Of a DNA stretch of 27,033 nt, positions 6,682-15,285 are shown in pieces. The notes beneath the pieces are model-generated. The model saw nothing but the letters and a program-made list of their open reading frames with translations, was not told where the DNA came from and made no database searches. The translations under genes were made by a program, and so were the position numbers. Each line of letters opens with the position of its first letter. Position 1 is the first letter of the stretch. The stretch spans positions 1 to 27,033 of the forward strand of contig VGVU01000004.1 of NCBI GenBank assembly GCA_016873905.1. Direction: 5' to 3'. This DNA is from Betaproteobacteria bacterium. Its GTDB lineage: Bacteria > Pseudomonadota > Gammaproteobacteria > Burkholderiales > Thiobacillaceae.

Positions 6682-9227
6682 GTTTGGTCACCTTCATTCA
6701 TCTCTTGTCGGATGCGCGCGATGTCGGCGTGGATCCGGTCCAGGTAGCGGCCGATGTAACCCTCTTCGTCCATCACCATGTCAACCTGGCGGGTGTGGAT
6801 CAGCAGGTAACCCAGCACCACCAGGCGCTCCTTCAGGTAAGGCACTGGCCGCTTCTCGATTCGCGCGCTGAGCGCATCGCCCTTGATCTCAACCCGAAAG
6901 TCGATCTCGCGCAGCAGGTCACCCAGAATCTGCACCCGGCGCCGACGCCGGCGTTCATCGGCGGCACCGCCCTGGAACTGGAAGTTGACATAGGACTCGG
7001 TGAGCAACTCGGAGAAGCTGGCCTCGGCCAGAGCGAAATGATAACCCAGGCGCACGCTCAAGTTGCAGTAGTGGCGCGAGAGCAGGAAGTAGTTGCGCCC
7101 GGCCATGCGTGAGCGCACCGCCGGGTCGAGTTGGGGATTCATGGCCGACTGGGCGATGATCGAGCCCAGGCCCTTCATGCTCACGGGCGGCGGCCCCTGC
7201 CAGGGCACTGCGGTCATGCCGCGCCAGATGGCCAGCATGGGCTCGGAGACGATGTCCTCGATGCGGATGAACGGGGTGGTGAGGTCGGTGTCGGGGCGGA
7301 AGCCATCCTCCAGATTGATCACCCACCACTGCGCGGGCATGCCGACGACATAGAGTTGCTTGGCCGACTTGTCCTTGGCGCCGTAGCGGTGGCCGAAGTT
7401 GAACATCTCGGTCAGCGCCTTCTCGTGGCAGAAGCGGGTGATGTCGTGCAGGGTGCGGCAGGATACCGGCTTGAAGAAGGGCGAGTCGGGCTCGGTCAGG
7501 TGTAGGGGCGTGATCAGGGTCAGCGCCTCCTGAAGCAGGTTGTGGATCGGACTGCCCTCCATCAGATTGGGCCGGTGCCGGGCCGCCTCCAGAAGGGGCT
7601 CGACGCGGCCGTCGTAGATCCGGCGCGCGGTGGCATCGACGGTCACGGTCTGGCCGTTTTCAAGTTGTTTCAGGGCACCGGGCAGGTCGAACAGGGCCGG
7701 CACGCCGAACTCACGCGCCACCGTGGCGAGGTGGGTGGCGGCCTGGCCGGACTCGCTCACCACGGCGGCGGCACGGTCGAGCAGCACGGCCCATTCCGGG
7801 TAGGGGGTCTCGACCGCCAGGACGGCGTCCCTGGGGAAGTTGAGCACATCGAGGGCGCAGGTGACCTTGTGCACCGCGCCGGCACCCACGCCCCGGCTGG
7901 CGGTGACGCCCCCGGCCAGGAGCGGGGTCTGGCCCTCAACCAGGCTGCGCGCCGCCTGCAACCGGGGCGGCGAGGCCTCCTTGCTCGGGGCGCCGATCGG
8001 GCGCGCCTGCAAGATTACCAGGCGGCCCTGGCGGTCAAGCGCCCATTCGATGTCTTGGGGGGTGCCGAAGTGGGCCTCAATGAGCAGGGCCTGGCGGGCC
8101 AGCTCGCGGGCCTGGTCTTCGCTCAGGCAGGGCGCGGCCGGGTCGGCCAGGTGTGCCACCGCGACCGTGTGGGGTGACTCGCGCAGGATATGCAGGAGAT
8201 CGTAGGCCGAGCTGCCGTCGACGACCTGGTTTCCCAGACCATGCGCGGCGTGGATCACCAGCCAGGGGCTGCGCTCGTCCTCGGGGGCATGGCTGTAGGC
8301 CACGCCGCTGCACACGGCGTCCACCATGACCAGACAGCCGACGCCCATGAAGACATCCTGGTGGCGGTAGCCGCGCTGCTGGCGGTAGACGATGGCCTGG
8401 CTCTGGTACTTGCTGGCGACGATCTCCTTGTAGGCCTCGACGATCGCCTCGGCGGCGACATTGAGGCGGGTGCGGTACTGGCCGGCGAAGGAGCCATGCT
8501 GGCTGTCCTCGCCCAGGGCGCTGGAGCGCAGGGACACCGCCGGCGCGCCGCCGCAGCGTTCGGCCAGGTGGCCGTAGTGTTCGTGCAGGAGGGTGTCGAG
8601 GTCGGCGGGCAGCGGGGCAGCGGCAATCAGCTCTTGGATCGCCGTGCTGACCAGGTAGAGCGACTCCAGGTCGGCGACATCGAGGGTTTTCAGGCGTCGG
8701 TTGATCTCGTCCTGGATTCGGGTCGATTCCATGAAGTGACGCGCCGCCGCAGCGGTGATGGCGAAGCCATCCGGGACCAAGAGACCGACATGGTTGCGAA
8801 TCTCGCCCAGGTTGGCCATCTTGGCGCCGACCTGGTCAACCACCCGGCGGTCGATCACCGTCAGGTCCAGGATCTGGGCGCTGCCGGCCGCCTCGGGCTG
8901 GCGCGACAGGATGGCCTCGATCTGGTCGGTGATTTTCTTGAAGCGTTCGTCCAGCTCCTGATAGCGGCCGTCGGAGAGGGCGATCAGGCTACGCACCATC
9001 TTGTAAACATTGACCGTCAGGGCGGTCATCTCGCCGCGCACGAAGGCCATGCCGAACGGGCGGCCGGAGCGCAGCATGTCCTCGGTCGCTGACATCAGCT
9101 CGAGGGCATTGTTGTTGGCGGTGATGAGGGCGCGGAAGCTGCGGTAGTGGTCCCGGAAGGCCGATTGCACGGCCTCCGGTGCCAGACGCGGCTGGCTGCG
9201 GAAGAGGCGGGCGAGGAAGTCGAGCAT
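6678..9227 (-). CDS. PEP-synthase-like dikinase with unknown C-terminal acceptor domain
   Basis: The 849-residue protein has four parts. Residues 1-130 are mostly helical and unrecognised. Residues 131-411 form the ATP-grasp domain of PEP synthase/pyruvate phosphate dikinase, with VGAKMANLGEI, VSLRSSALGED (R234), GSFAGQ, QDIEWA (391-396) and LQARP (406-410). Residues about 440-540 form the swivelling phosphohistidine domain, with H499 in ATHLATVARE. Residues 541-849 do not resemble the TIM-barrel PEP/pyruvate domain of PpsA or PPDK and I do not recognise them; they contain SCRTLHDITRFCHEKAL (589-605). ATP binding and His phosphorylation should work, but the final phosphoryl acceptor is not pyruvate by any motif I see. 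Rifampicin phosphotransferase is a known case of the same two modules serving another acceptor. The ATG at 9227 has GGAG 7 bases upstream. The stop overlaps the response regulator start. Confidence 0.85.
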   Translation of the reverse strand: MLDFLARLFRSQPRLAPEAVQSAFRDHYRSFRALITANNNALELMSATEDMLRSGRPFGMAFVRGEMTALTVNVYKMVRSLIALSDGRYQELDERFKKITDQIEAILSRQPEAAGSAQILDLTVIDRRVVDQVGAKMANLGEIRNHVGLLVPDGFAITAAAARHFMESTRIQDEINRRLKTLDVADLESLYLVSTAIQELIAAAPLPADLDTLLHEHYGHLAERCGGAPAVSLRSSALGEDSQHGSFAGQYRTRLNVAAEAIVEAYKEIVASKYQSQAIVYRQQRGYRHQDVFMGVGCLVMVDAVCSGVAYSHAPEDERSPWLVIHAAHGLGNQVVDGSSAYDLLHILRESPHTVAVAHLADPAAPCLSEDQARELARQALLIEAHFGTPQDIEWALDRQGRLVILQARPIGAPSKEASPPRLQAARSLVEGQTPLLAGGVTASRGVGAGAVHKVTCALDVLNFPRDAVLAVETPYPEWAVLLDRAAAVVSESGQAATHLATVAREFGVPALFDLPGALKQLENGQTVTVDATARRIYDGRVEPLLEAARHRPNLMEGSPIHNLLQEALTLITPLHLTEPDSPFFKPVSCRTLHDITRFCHEKALTEMFNFGHRYGAKDKSAKQLYVVGMPAQWWVINLEDGFRPDTDLTTPFIRIEDIVSEPMLAIWRGMTAVPWQGPPPVSMKGLGSIIAQSAMNPQLDPAVRSRMAGRNYFLLSRHYCNLSVRLGYHFALAEASFSELLTESYVNFQFQGGAADERRRRRRVQILGDLLREIDFRVEIKGDALSARIEKRPVPYLKERLVVLGYLLIHTRQVDMVMDEEGYIGRYLDRIHADIARIRQEMNEGDQT

Positions 9228-9271
9228 GCGTGGCTCCGGGGCGGGGAGGTGACCTGCCCCGGATCGTCGCG

Positions 9272-9964
9272 TCAGTGGTCGAGCTTCAACCCCCAGCCCT
9301 CGAACAGGAACAGAATGGCGAAACCATACCAGATCGTGTACACGACATAGCCAATCAGGGCGGCCAGGGCGATCCAGAGCATGCTGGTCATGGGCACGGC
9401 CTCAATGCCGTAGTAGTTATAGGCTGGCTCCACCGCCTTGGTCTGGATGTCGCGCAGGGTCTTGGCCTCGCTGTACTTCTCCTGCTTGTTGAGATCCTTG
9501 GCCATCGCCGACAGGGCCTTGTGCCAGTCGTACAGCACCTGACGGCCGTCCTCGCCGTACTTGGCCGAGACCGCCGCGCTGTCGTTCTTGAACATCAGAT
9601 CGGCGTCGCTCAGGACGGTGTCGAAGAGCCGGCCCAGGTCGCCACTTAGCTTGAGCTGGGCGCCGTCGGCGGCCACCTCGGCCCCGGCGGCGGCGAACAG
9701 CCGGGCCATGCGCGCGGCCTGCTTGTCATCGGCGGCCTTGACCGCCAGGGTCGCTTGGGTGCCGGCATGCTGCTTCGCCTTTTCGGCGACCTCGGGGATG
9801 TAGTAGGCCGAGTGCTTGGAGATGGCGTTGAACACCCCGTCCATGTAGTCCAGGGTGTTGCGGCCGCCCTCGTGGATCGGGCTGAAGATGGCGAACAGGG
9901 CCAGGAAGAAGCCCGTCAGCATGGCCAGGCCGAGGCCGAATTCCTTCTTGTTGTGAATGCGCAT
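9272..9964 (-). CDS. Two-TM membrane protein of unknown function
   Basis: I do not recognise this 230-residue protein. It has one hydrophobic helix at about 8-28 (GLGLAMLTGFFLALFAIF) and another at about 193-222, with some 165 hydrophilic residues between them. With a short basic N-terminus inside, the middle part would be extracytoplasmic. That part is rich in Ala, Lys and Asp and includes helices with GDLGRLFDTVLSDADLMFKND. The ATG at 9964 is 2 bases past the TSUP stop and has GGAGG 7 bases upstream inside the TSUP end, so both are co-translated. It could be an accessory subunit of the TSUP permease or an extracytoplasmic sensor part (inference from position only). Confidence 0.75.
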   Translation of the reverse strand: MRIHNKKEFGLGLAMLTGFFLALFAIFSPIHEGGRNTLDYMDGVFNAISKHSAYYIPEVAEKAKQHAGTQATLAVKAADDKQAARMARLFAAAGAEVAADGAQLKLSGDLGRLFDTVLSDADLMFKNDSAAVSAKYGEDGRQVLYDWHKALSAMAKDLNKQEKYSEAKTLRDIQTKAVEPAYNYYGIEAVPMTSMLWIALAALIGYVVYTIWYGFAILFLFEGWGLKLDH

Positions 9965-9966
9965 GA

Positions 9967-11253
9967 TCAGTCCTCCACTTTCAGGGTCTTGATGTTGGCG
10001 ACGAAGGTCCAGATCACCCAGACCGCGAAGCTGCTGAGGGTGACGAAGAAGATGCCGATGCCCACGTTTTCGATGGTGGCGGCGGTCTCCTTGGCGAGCG
10101 GGATGTAGTCCATGGCGGCCAGCTTGCCGGGCAGGGCGAAGACCCGGTTGACGAAGGCCGACATCACGGCCAGGGCGAAGAAGCCGCGGATGGTCACGCC
10201 GGACACCACCTTGGTGACCAGGGTGCCGATCTGGATGCCGATCAGGGAACCGAGCAGCATGCCCATGGCCAGGGTGTAGAAGATGAAGCCGTAGATGGCG
10301 TACTGGCCGATGCCGGCATAGCCGGCGGTGAAGACGATCTGCAGGATGTCGGTACCCACCGTGGTGGAGGCGGAGACGCCGAGCACATAGACGAAGATCG
10401 GGAAGGTCAGGAAACCACCGCCCACGCCCATGATGGCGGCGGCGATGCCGACCACGAAACCGGACAGGACCAGGAACATCCCGGAGATGCGCCGCCCGCC
10501 TGGTACCACGCCCTCGTCGAACCGGATCATGGGCGGCAGGTTGACCGACTGGAGCTTGTGGGCCAGGCCGGTCATGTCGTCGTAGGTCGCCGGGGCAGCC
10601 GATTCGCAGACCTTGGCCGGGGCGATGGCGGCCTTGCGCGAGCGGAAGTAGTCGGCCATGCCGTAGAAGCCCAGGAAGCCCAGGATAAAGACATAGATGG
10701 TGGTGATGAAGGCGTCCGAGAGGACCGGGTTCATCTCGTAGAGCGTGCGGTTGATGGTGCCGCCCACGGTGGCGCCGGCGATCGAGCCGACCAGGAAGGT
10801 GACCGCCAGGGCGATCGAGATGTTGCCCAGCTTGCGGTGCAGGACGCTGCCCATGATCGCCTTGGCGAAGATGTGGAACAGGTCGGTGCCCACGGCCAGG
10901 ATGCCCTTGACCCCCGCGCTCATCAGGGCCGGGGCGATGATGAAGCCGCCGCCGGCGCCAATGCAGCCGGTGATCAGGCCGGCGACCACGCCAACAGCGA
11001 TGGAGGCGAGGAAGATGGTGGTGGTGTAGTGGGCCGGGCCGTAGGCCTGCTTGCTGCCCAGGATGGCGGGCAGGGCGTCGCCGACCGGGCCGGCGAAGAC
11101 CACGCCGATGAGAGCGATGGGCAGCAGCATCAGGCCCAGGAGCATCATGCGCCGTCGCTCGTGCAGGATCCGAAGCGAGGTTTCGATGTCCCAGCGCGCA
11201 TAGCTCTGTGCGCCGGCCATCATCAAGTCATAGATCTGCCTGGGTATGCTCAT
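9967..11253 (-). CDS. TSUP (TauE/SafE) family permease
   Basis: The 428-residue membrane protein carries both halves of the TSUP fold. The first has GCIGAGGGFIIAPALMSAGV followed by AVGTDLFHIFAKA; the second has MGVGGGFLTFPIFVYVLGV followed by TVGTDILQIV. Members export or import sulfite, sulfoacetate, thiosulfate or other small organic and sulfur anions. A hydrophilic loop of about 55 residues separates the halves, and an amphipathic N-terminal stretch of about 35 residues precedes the first helix. It is longer than the common 250-residue TSUP proteins. The start at 11253 has AGGAGA at about 7-8 bases. It lies 11 bp after the histidine kinase and 2 bp before the two-TM protein. The substrate is not readable from sequence. 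Confidence 0.9.
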   Translation of the reverse strand: MSIPRQIYDLMMAGAQSYARWDIETSLRILHERRRMMLLGLMLLPIALIGVVFAGPVGDALPAILGSKQAYGPAHYTTTIFLASIAVGVVAGLITGCIGAGGGFIIAPALMSAGVKGILAVGTDLFHIFAKAIMGSVLHRKLGNISIALAVTFLVGSIAGATVGGTINRTLYEMNPVLSDAFITTIYVFILGFLGFYGMADYFRSRKAAIAPAKVCESAAPATYDDMTGLAHKLQSVNLPPMIRFDEGVVPGGRRISGMFLVLSGFVVGIAAAIMGVGGGFLTFPIFVYVLGVSASTTVGTDILQIVFTAGYAGIGQYAIYGFIFYTLAMGMLLGSLIGIQIGTLVTKVVSGVTIRGFFALAVMSAFVNRVFALPGKLAAMDYIPLAKETAATIENVGIGIFFVTLSSFAVWVIWTFVANIKTLKVED

Positions 11254-11264
11254 GGTGACATCTC

Positions 11265-12941
11265 CTAAGTTGGAACAAACTGGGCCTCGCCCTCTGCCGC
11301 TACGGGCAGGCTGAGCGAGAACACGGCACCGCCCTCGGGGTGGTTGGCGGCGGCGAGTTCGCCGCCCAGGCGGGCCATGATGTCGCGCGAGACATAGAGG
11401 CCCAGCCCGGTGCCTTTTCCCTTGGGCTTGGTGGTGAAGAAGGGGTCGTACAGGTGCTCCAGCACCTCGGCGGTGAGGCCGGGGCCGCTATCGTGGCAAT
11501 CGACCACCGCGTGCCCGTCCTCCAGCCGGCTGGCGAGGACGATGCGGCCGTCGCGGCCGATGGCGTCAATGGCGTTGTGCAGCAGGTTGAGGACCACTTG
11601 CTGGAGCTGGGCGACATCGGCGCGTACCGGTGGCAGGTCGGCCCGGTAGTGGCGCACGATCTCGATGCGGTGGCGGTGGGCCTCGTGTTCCAGCAAGGCG
11701 GCGGTCTCTTCGACCGCCTGGTTGAGGTCGAGGGCGGTCGCCGTGTGGTCGTCGACGCGGGCGAAGCCGAGCAGGCGGCGGGTGATGGTGCTGGTGCGAC
11801 CGACCTGGGTGCGTACCTTGGCAATGGCCTGGCGGTAGTCGGCCAGGTTGACCACCTTGGCCGGATCCTCGTCGTCGAGCAGTTCGTCGACCAGGCCGAC
11901 CTGGTCGGTGATGATCTGGAGCGGGTTGTTGATCTCGTGCGCCACGCTGGCGGACAGGCGGCCGATCAGGGCCAGCTTCTCCATCTCGCCCATCTGGCCG
12001 CTTAGTTGGCTGCGCTCCTGCTCGGCGCGGGCGAGCCGGCCGACCATGGAGCGGGTGAGCAGGATCGCGACCACGACGATGGCCATGGCGGCCAGGACGA
12101 CGAACAGGGTATTGCGCTGGCGCGCCTTGTTGTACGAGGCGAGCGAGGCGGCGACATTGTTCTCCAGGACCAGCAGCCACTGACCGCCGTTCAGGTGGGT
12201 GGCGCTGTGGATCTGCTCGCCCATCGGCATGGCCTGGCCGCGCTGGTCGGCCAGGCGGATGAAGAAGTCCATCTCGTCCGCACTCAGGACCCGCTGGCCG
12301 AGCCGGCTCGGGGTCTGGAACTCGCCCCGCCGGTTGACGATGAAGGCGTCGCCGGCTGGACCTACATCGGCGCTCTCAACCAGGCCGTTAAACAGGGCCG
12401 AGTTGATGGTGGCGCGCAGGATCCAGGTCCGATCCGGGGCGGCCACGGCGACGATCAGGTGGGGCACCTTGCGGTAGCCGGTGAACACATCGGAGACATA
12501 GCGGCCGTTCTTCATCACCTCGGTGAACCACTCGGTGCCGGCGTAGTTCTTGCCCGCCAGTTCGCGGGCGAAGGGGCCCTGGTAGGCCAGGTGTTTGCCG
12601 TGGCGGTCGATGACCCCCAGATCGGTAATCACGCCGCCCCGGTTCAGGGCTGCGAACACGGCGGCCAGCCGCTCGGGCCGGGACAGGGTCTCGGCGCTGT
12701 GCAGGGACAGGTAGCCGGCCAGGCGGTCTTCCTGGGCCTCCAGAAAGCGGTCGATGAGGGCACGGCGGTCGCCCGCCAGGGTGGCTAGCTGGGCCGAGGT
12801 GTTCTCCATCCAGGAGTGCTGGTACAGGCGCGAGGCGTTGTAATTGAGAACAACCAGGGGAACGATGGCCACCACGACGAAGACCAGCGCGAACAGATAT
12901 TTCTGTCTGGTGTAGAAGGCCTCGCGCGGCTTCGAGTGCAT
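11265..12941 (-). CDS. Sensor histidine kinase with extracytoplasmic Cache-like domain
   Basis: In this 558-residue kinase, TM1 (about 16-33) and TM2 (about 278-298) flank a periplasmic sensor of about 245 residues that reads as a double-Cache domain (DLGVIDRHGKHLAYQGPF, GKNYAGTEWF, DVFTGYRKVPHLIVAVAAP). The cytoplasmic part has a short helical linker, a HisKA domain with H335 in SVAHEINNPL, and an ATPase domain with N456 (NLLHNAIDA), D484-SGPG and GKGTGLGL. The NtrB/DctB-like H-box and Cache sensor are typical of kinases that detect small carboxylates or amino acids. The gene starts 15 bp after the SulP stop with no clear ribosome site, suggesting coupled translation. The receiver-only regulator four genes downstream is the likely partner. 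Confidence 0.92.
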   Translation of the reverse strand: MHSKPREAFYTRQKYLFALVFVVVAIVPLVVLNYNASRLYQHSWMENTSAQLATLAGDRRALIDRFLEAQEDRLAGYLSLHSAETLSRPERLAAVFAALNRGGVITDLGVIDRHGKHLAYQGPFARELAGKNYAGTEWFTEVMKNGRYVSDVFTGYRKVPHLIVAVAAPDRTWILRATINSALFNGLVESADVGPAGDAFIVNRRGEFQTPSRLGQRVLSADEMDFFIRLADQRGQAMPMGEQIHSATHLNGGQWLLVLENNVAASLASYNKARQRNTLFVVLAAMAIVVVAILLTRSMVGRLARAEQERSQLSGQMGEMEKLALIGRLSASVAHEINNPLQIITDQVGLVDELLDDEDPAKVVNLADYRQAIAKVRTQVGRTSTITRRLLGFARVDDHTATALDLNQAVEETAALLEHEAHRHRIEIVRHYRADLPPVRADVAQLQQVVLNLLHNAIDAIGRDGRIVLASRLEDGHAVVDCHDSGPGLTAEVLEHLYDPFFTTKPKGKGTGLGLYVSRDIMARLGGELAAANHPEGGAVFSLSLPVAAEGEAQFVPT

Positions 12942-12956
12942 GGTGGGTTAGGTCGG

Positions 12957-15092
12957 CTATCCCGACTTTGACCAGCCCGACGGTAGCGGACAGAGCAGAT
13001 CGTCCGCCGCTTCCTCGCCGAGGCGTTCGTAGATTGAGGCCAAGGCCTGGTTTTCGGTGGCGAAGATGTTGCCATTGCCAATCTGGTCGAGCAGGCCGGT
13101 GTTGCGCATGACATCGAGAATCTGTTTTTTGAGGCCTGAGAACACCAGCGTAACCCCGGTCTCCCGAAGTCGCTCCACGAGGTGGTGCACCACTTCTTCG
13201 CCGGAGGCATCAAGCTGATTGATCGCGTCGCCGACGATCAGCAGGTATTTGGCCTCTTTGTGGTCGGCGACGGCTTCCAGGACGGCATCCTCGAAATGGG
13301 CGATGTTGGCGAAATAGAGCGAGCCATCGAAGCGCATGGCGATCACATGTTTGCTGGTGGCCAGGTTCGGGTTTACCTTGATGTCACGCAGGGTGCCATC
13401 GCCGAAGCGGCCGAGGATGGCAACGCGCGGCTTCATGGTGCGATACAGGAAGAGCAGGATGGCCAGAACCGCGCCGATCATGATGCCCTTGTCCAGGTGC
13501 GGTGCGGCCAGCAGGGTGATCACGAAGGTGGTCAGGGCGACGATGCCGTCGGTGCGGCTGGCCTGCCAAGTGTGCTTGAGCGCCTGCGGTGTGATCAGAG
13601 TGGTCACGGCCAGCAGGATGATGACGGCTAGGGTGGCCTTGGGCAGGTGGTAGAGGTAGGGCGTCAACAACAACAGGGTGACCGCAACGAAGAGGCCGTT
13701 GAATACCATGGCGAAGCCGGTCTTGGCGCCGGCCTGAAGGTTGATGGCCGAACCCGTAAAAGAACCGCACGCCGGGTAGGACTGGAAGAAGGAGCCACCC
13801 AGGTTGGCCAGGCCCTGGCCGATCAGTTCCTGGTTCGGGTCCAGGCGCTGCTTGGTCTTGGCCGCCAGCGCCTTGGCCATGGAAATCGACTCCATGAAGG
13901 CGACCAAGGCGATGATAAAGGCCGCCGAGAGTAATGAAACGATGGTGTCCAGAGACAGGGGTGGGATGCGGAAAGAAGGGAGACCCGCGGGGATCTTGCC
14001 AACCACATCTCCGCCACCGATGAGCTTTATCTCGCCCTTTTCAATTTTTTTGATGTGCCAGAGGCGGCCATCCGTAGCAACGCCGGCAGGCACCTGGCCT
14101 TTCAAGAAGAGCGTCGTGGGGATGTCTTCGCTGCCCTTGCTGCGTTCAAACTGAAGCTTGCGCATGGCATGCATCCGGCTCTTGTTTTCTGCCTCCAGGG
14201 TCTGGAGATCCATCTTCATGAGGTCGATGGTGTATTCCAGGTCGGTTACCGTGCGGGCGTCGCGCACCTTGCTGGCATCCCGCATTTGGCTGGAAAGCTC
14301 GGTGGACTGCACATTCATGGACTGGATAAGCCGGGCAGCGGTGATGTAGTCGCGTGCCATTTGCTGTGTGGCTGGATCGGCAATCTGATCGGTGCTGCCG
14401 TGGGTCTTGTGTTCGAATTCGATGACGGCGCTGACGATGATGGTGACAACGACGGCGATCAGGACGGAGAGCTTGGACAGGGAAGGGATTTTTTTCAGGC
14501 CGAGCATGAGTGCCAGGGCAAAGGCTGACATGGCCAAAGTAGGCAGATGCGTTTGCGGCAGATAGCCGAACATTTCCCAAATATCAAACAGGAAGGAGTC
14601 ACTGCGGCCCTTGGGGATGCCCAGCAGCATATCCAGTTGCGACAAGGCAATGATGATGGCGGCCGCATTCATGAAGCCCAGAATGACCGGGTGCGACACA
14701 AAGTTGACGATGGTGCCGAGCTTAAAGGCCCCCAGCAAAAACTGGATCAGACCCACCAGGAAGGCCAGTACCAGCGCCAGACCAACGAACTCCTCCGAGA
14801 ACGGTACGGCAAACGGGGTGATGGCCGCCGCAGTCATCAGCGAGACGATGGCCACCGGTCCGGTGGAAAGCTGTCGCGAAGAACCCCACAGCGCGCCAAG
14901 GACTGCGGGAACCAGCGCCACATACAGGCCGTAATAGATAGGCAAACCAGAGAGCTGCGCATACGCCATCGCCTTGGGTACCAACACCAACGCCCCGGTG
15001 ATGCCGGCGATCATGTCGCCGCGCAACAGGGCCGTACTGATGGGAAACCAGGCCAGGAAGGGGAACAGGCGGAGCAGCAGGGGATTCGTCAT
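12957..15092 (-). CDS. SulP-STAS anion transporter with large extracytoplasmic insertion
   Basis: The 711-residue protein has a SulP core: ITGALVLVPKAMAYAQ (31-46), GLPSFRIPPLS (370-380), AFMESISMAKALA (398-410) and FFQSYPACGSFTGSA (435-449). A STAS domain lies at about 575-695. Between the helix ending near 224 and the PAGLP loop at 368 there are about 140 extra residues (226-362), highly charged and largely helical with heptad-like spacing (TVTDLEYTIDLMKMDLQTLEAE, split over 281-302). Ordinary SulP proteins have about 20-30 residues here. In the 14-helix UraA/SulP fold this loop (helix 7 to 8) faces the periplasm. The gene heads the eight-gene minus block and is divergent to a gamma-carbonic anhydrase, which favours bicarbonate transport, though sulfate is equally allowed by the family. 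No Shine-Dalgarno is visible before the ATG. Confidence 0.9.
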   Translation of the reverse strand: MTNPLLLRLFPFLAWFPISTALLRGDMIAGITGALVLVPKAMAYAQLSGLPIYYGLYVALVPAVLGALWGSSRQLSTGPVAIVSLMTAAAITPFAVPFSEEFVGLALVLAFLVGLIQFLLGAFKLGTIVNFVSHPVILGFMNAAAIIIALSQLDMLLGIPKGRSDSFLFDIWEMFGYLPQTHLPTLAMSAFALALMLGLKKIPSLSKLSVLIAVVVTIIVSAVIEFEHKTHGSTDQIADPATQQMARDYITAARLIQSMNVQSTELSSQMRDASKVRDARTVTDLEYTIDLMKMDLQTLEAENKSRMHAMRKLQFERSKGSEDIPTTLFLKGQVPAGVATDGRLWHIKKIEKGEIKLIGGGDVVGKIPAGLPSFRIPPLSLDTIVSLLSAAFIIALVAFMESISMAKALAAKTKQRLDPNQELIGQGLANLGGSFFQSYPACGSFTGSAINLQAGAKTGFAMVFNGLFVAVTLLLLTPYLYHLPKATLAVIILLAVTTLITPQALKHTWQASRTDGIVALTTFVITLLAAPHLDKGIMIGAVLAILLFLYRTMKPRVAILGRFGDGTLRDIKVNPNLATSKHVIAMRFDGSLYFANIAHFEDAVLEAVADHKEAKYLLIVGDAINQLDASGEEVVHHLVERLRETGVTLVFSGLKKQILDVMRNTGLLDQIGNGNIFATENQALASIYERLGEEAADDLLCPLPSGWSKSG

Positions 15093-15115
15093 TCAGTGGA
15101 TCAATCAACAAAGGT

Positions 15116-15133
15116 CGGCTGGGTCTTCAGCCG
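15116..15133 (-). promoter_or_regulatory. Hairpin in the leader of the SulP-led block
   Basis: CGGCTG-GGTCTT-CAGCCG is a perfect 6-bp stem with a 6-base loop, 24 bases upstream of the SulP ATG on the minus strand. The start codon lacks a clear ribosome site, so the hairpin may matter for initiation or mRNA stability. It has no following T-run on either strand, so it is not called a terminator. Confidence 0.3.
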
Positions 15134-15239
15134 GTAGGTCATCATTACAACACGCAACACACGCGTTTCCATGGGAGGCGATTCTACCAAGTAGATGCGC
15201 ACATCCTCATAAGATGTATTTATTTCTGGCCCGGAACCC

Positions 15240-15267
15240 TTGATGCTTGGATAATCCCGGGCATTAT
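15240..15267 (+). promoter_or_regulatory. Possible sigma-70 promoter of the gamma-CA gene
   Basis: TTGATG (15240-15245) and CATTAT (15262-15267) are spaced by 16 bases and each match four or five of six consensus bases. Transcription would begin near 15274, leaving a very short leader before the ATG at 15286, with CTGGAG at 15275-15280 as ribosome site. Confidence 0.35.
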
Positions 15268-15285
15268 TTTCTGACTGGAGTTCCC

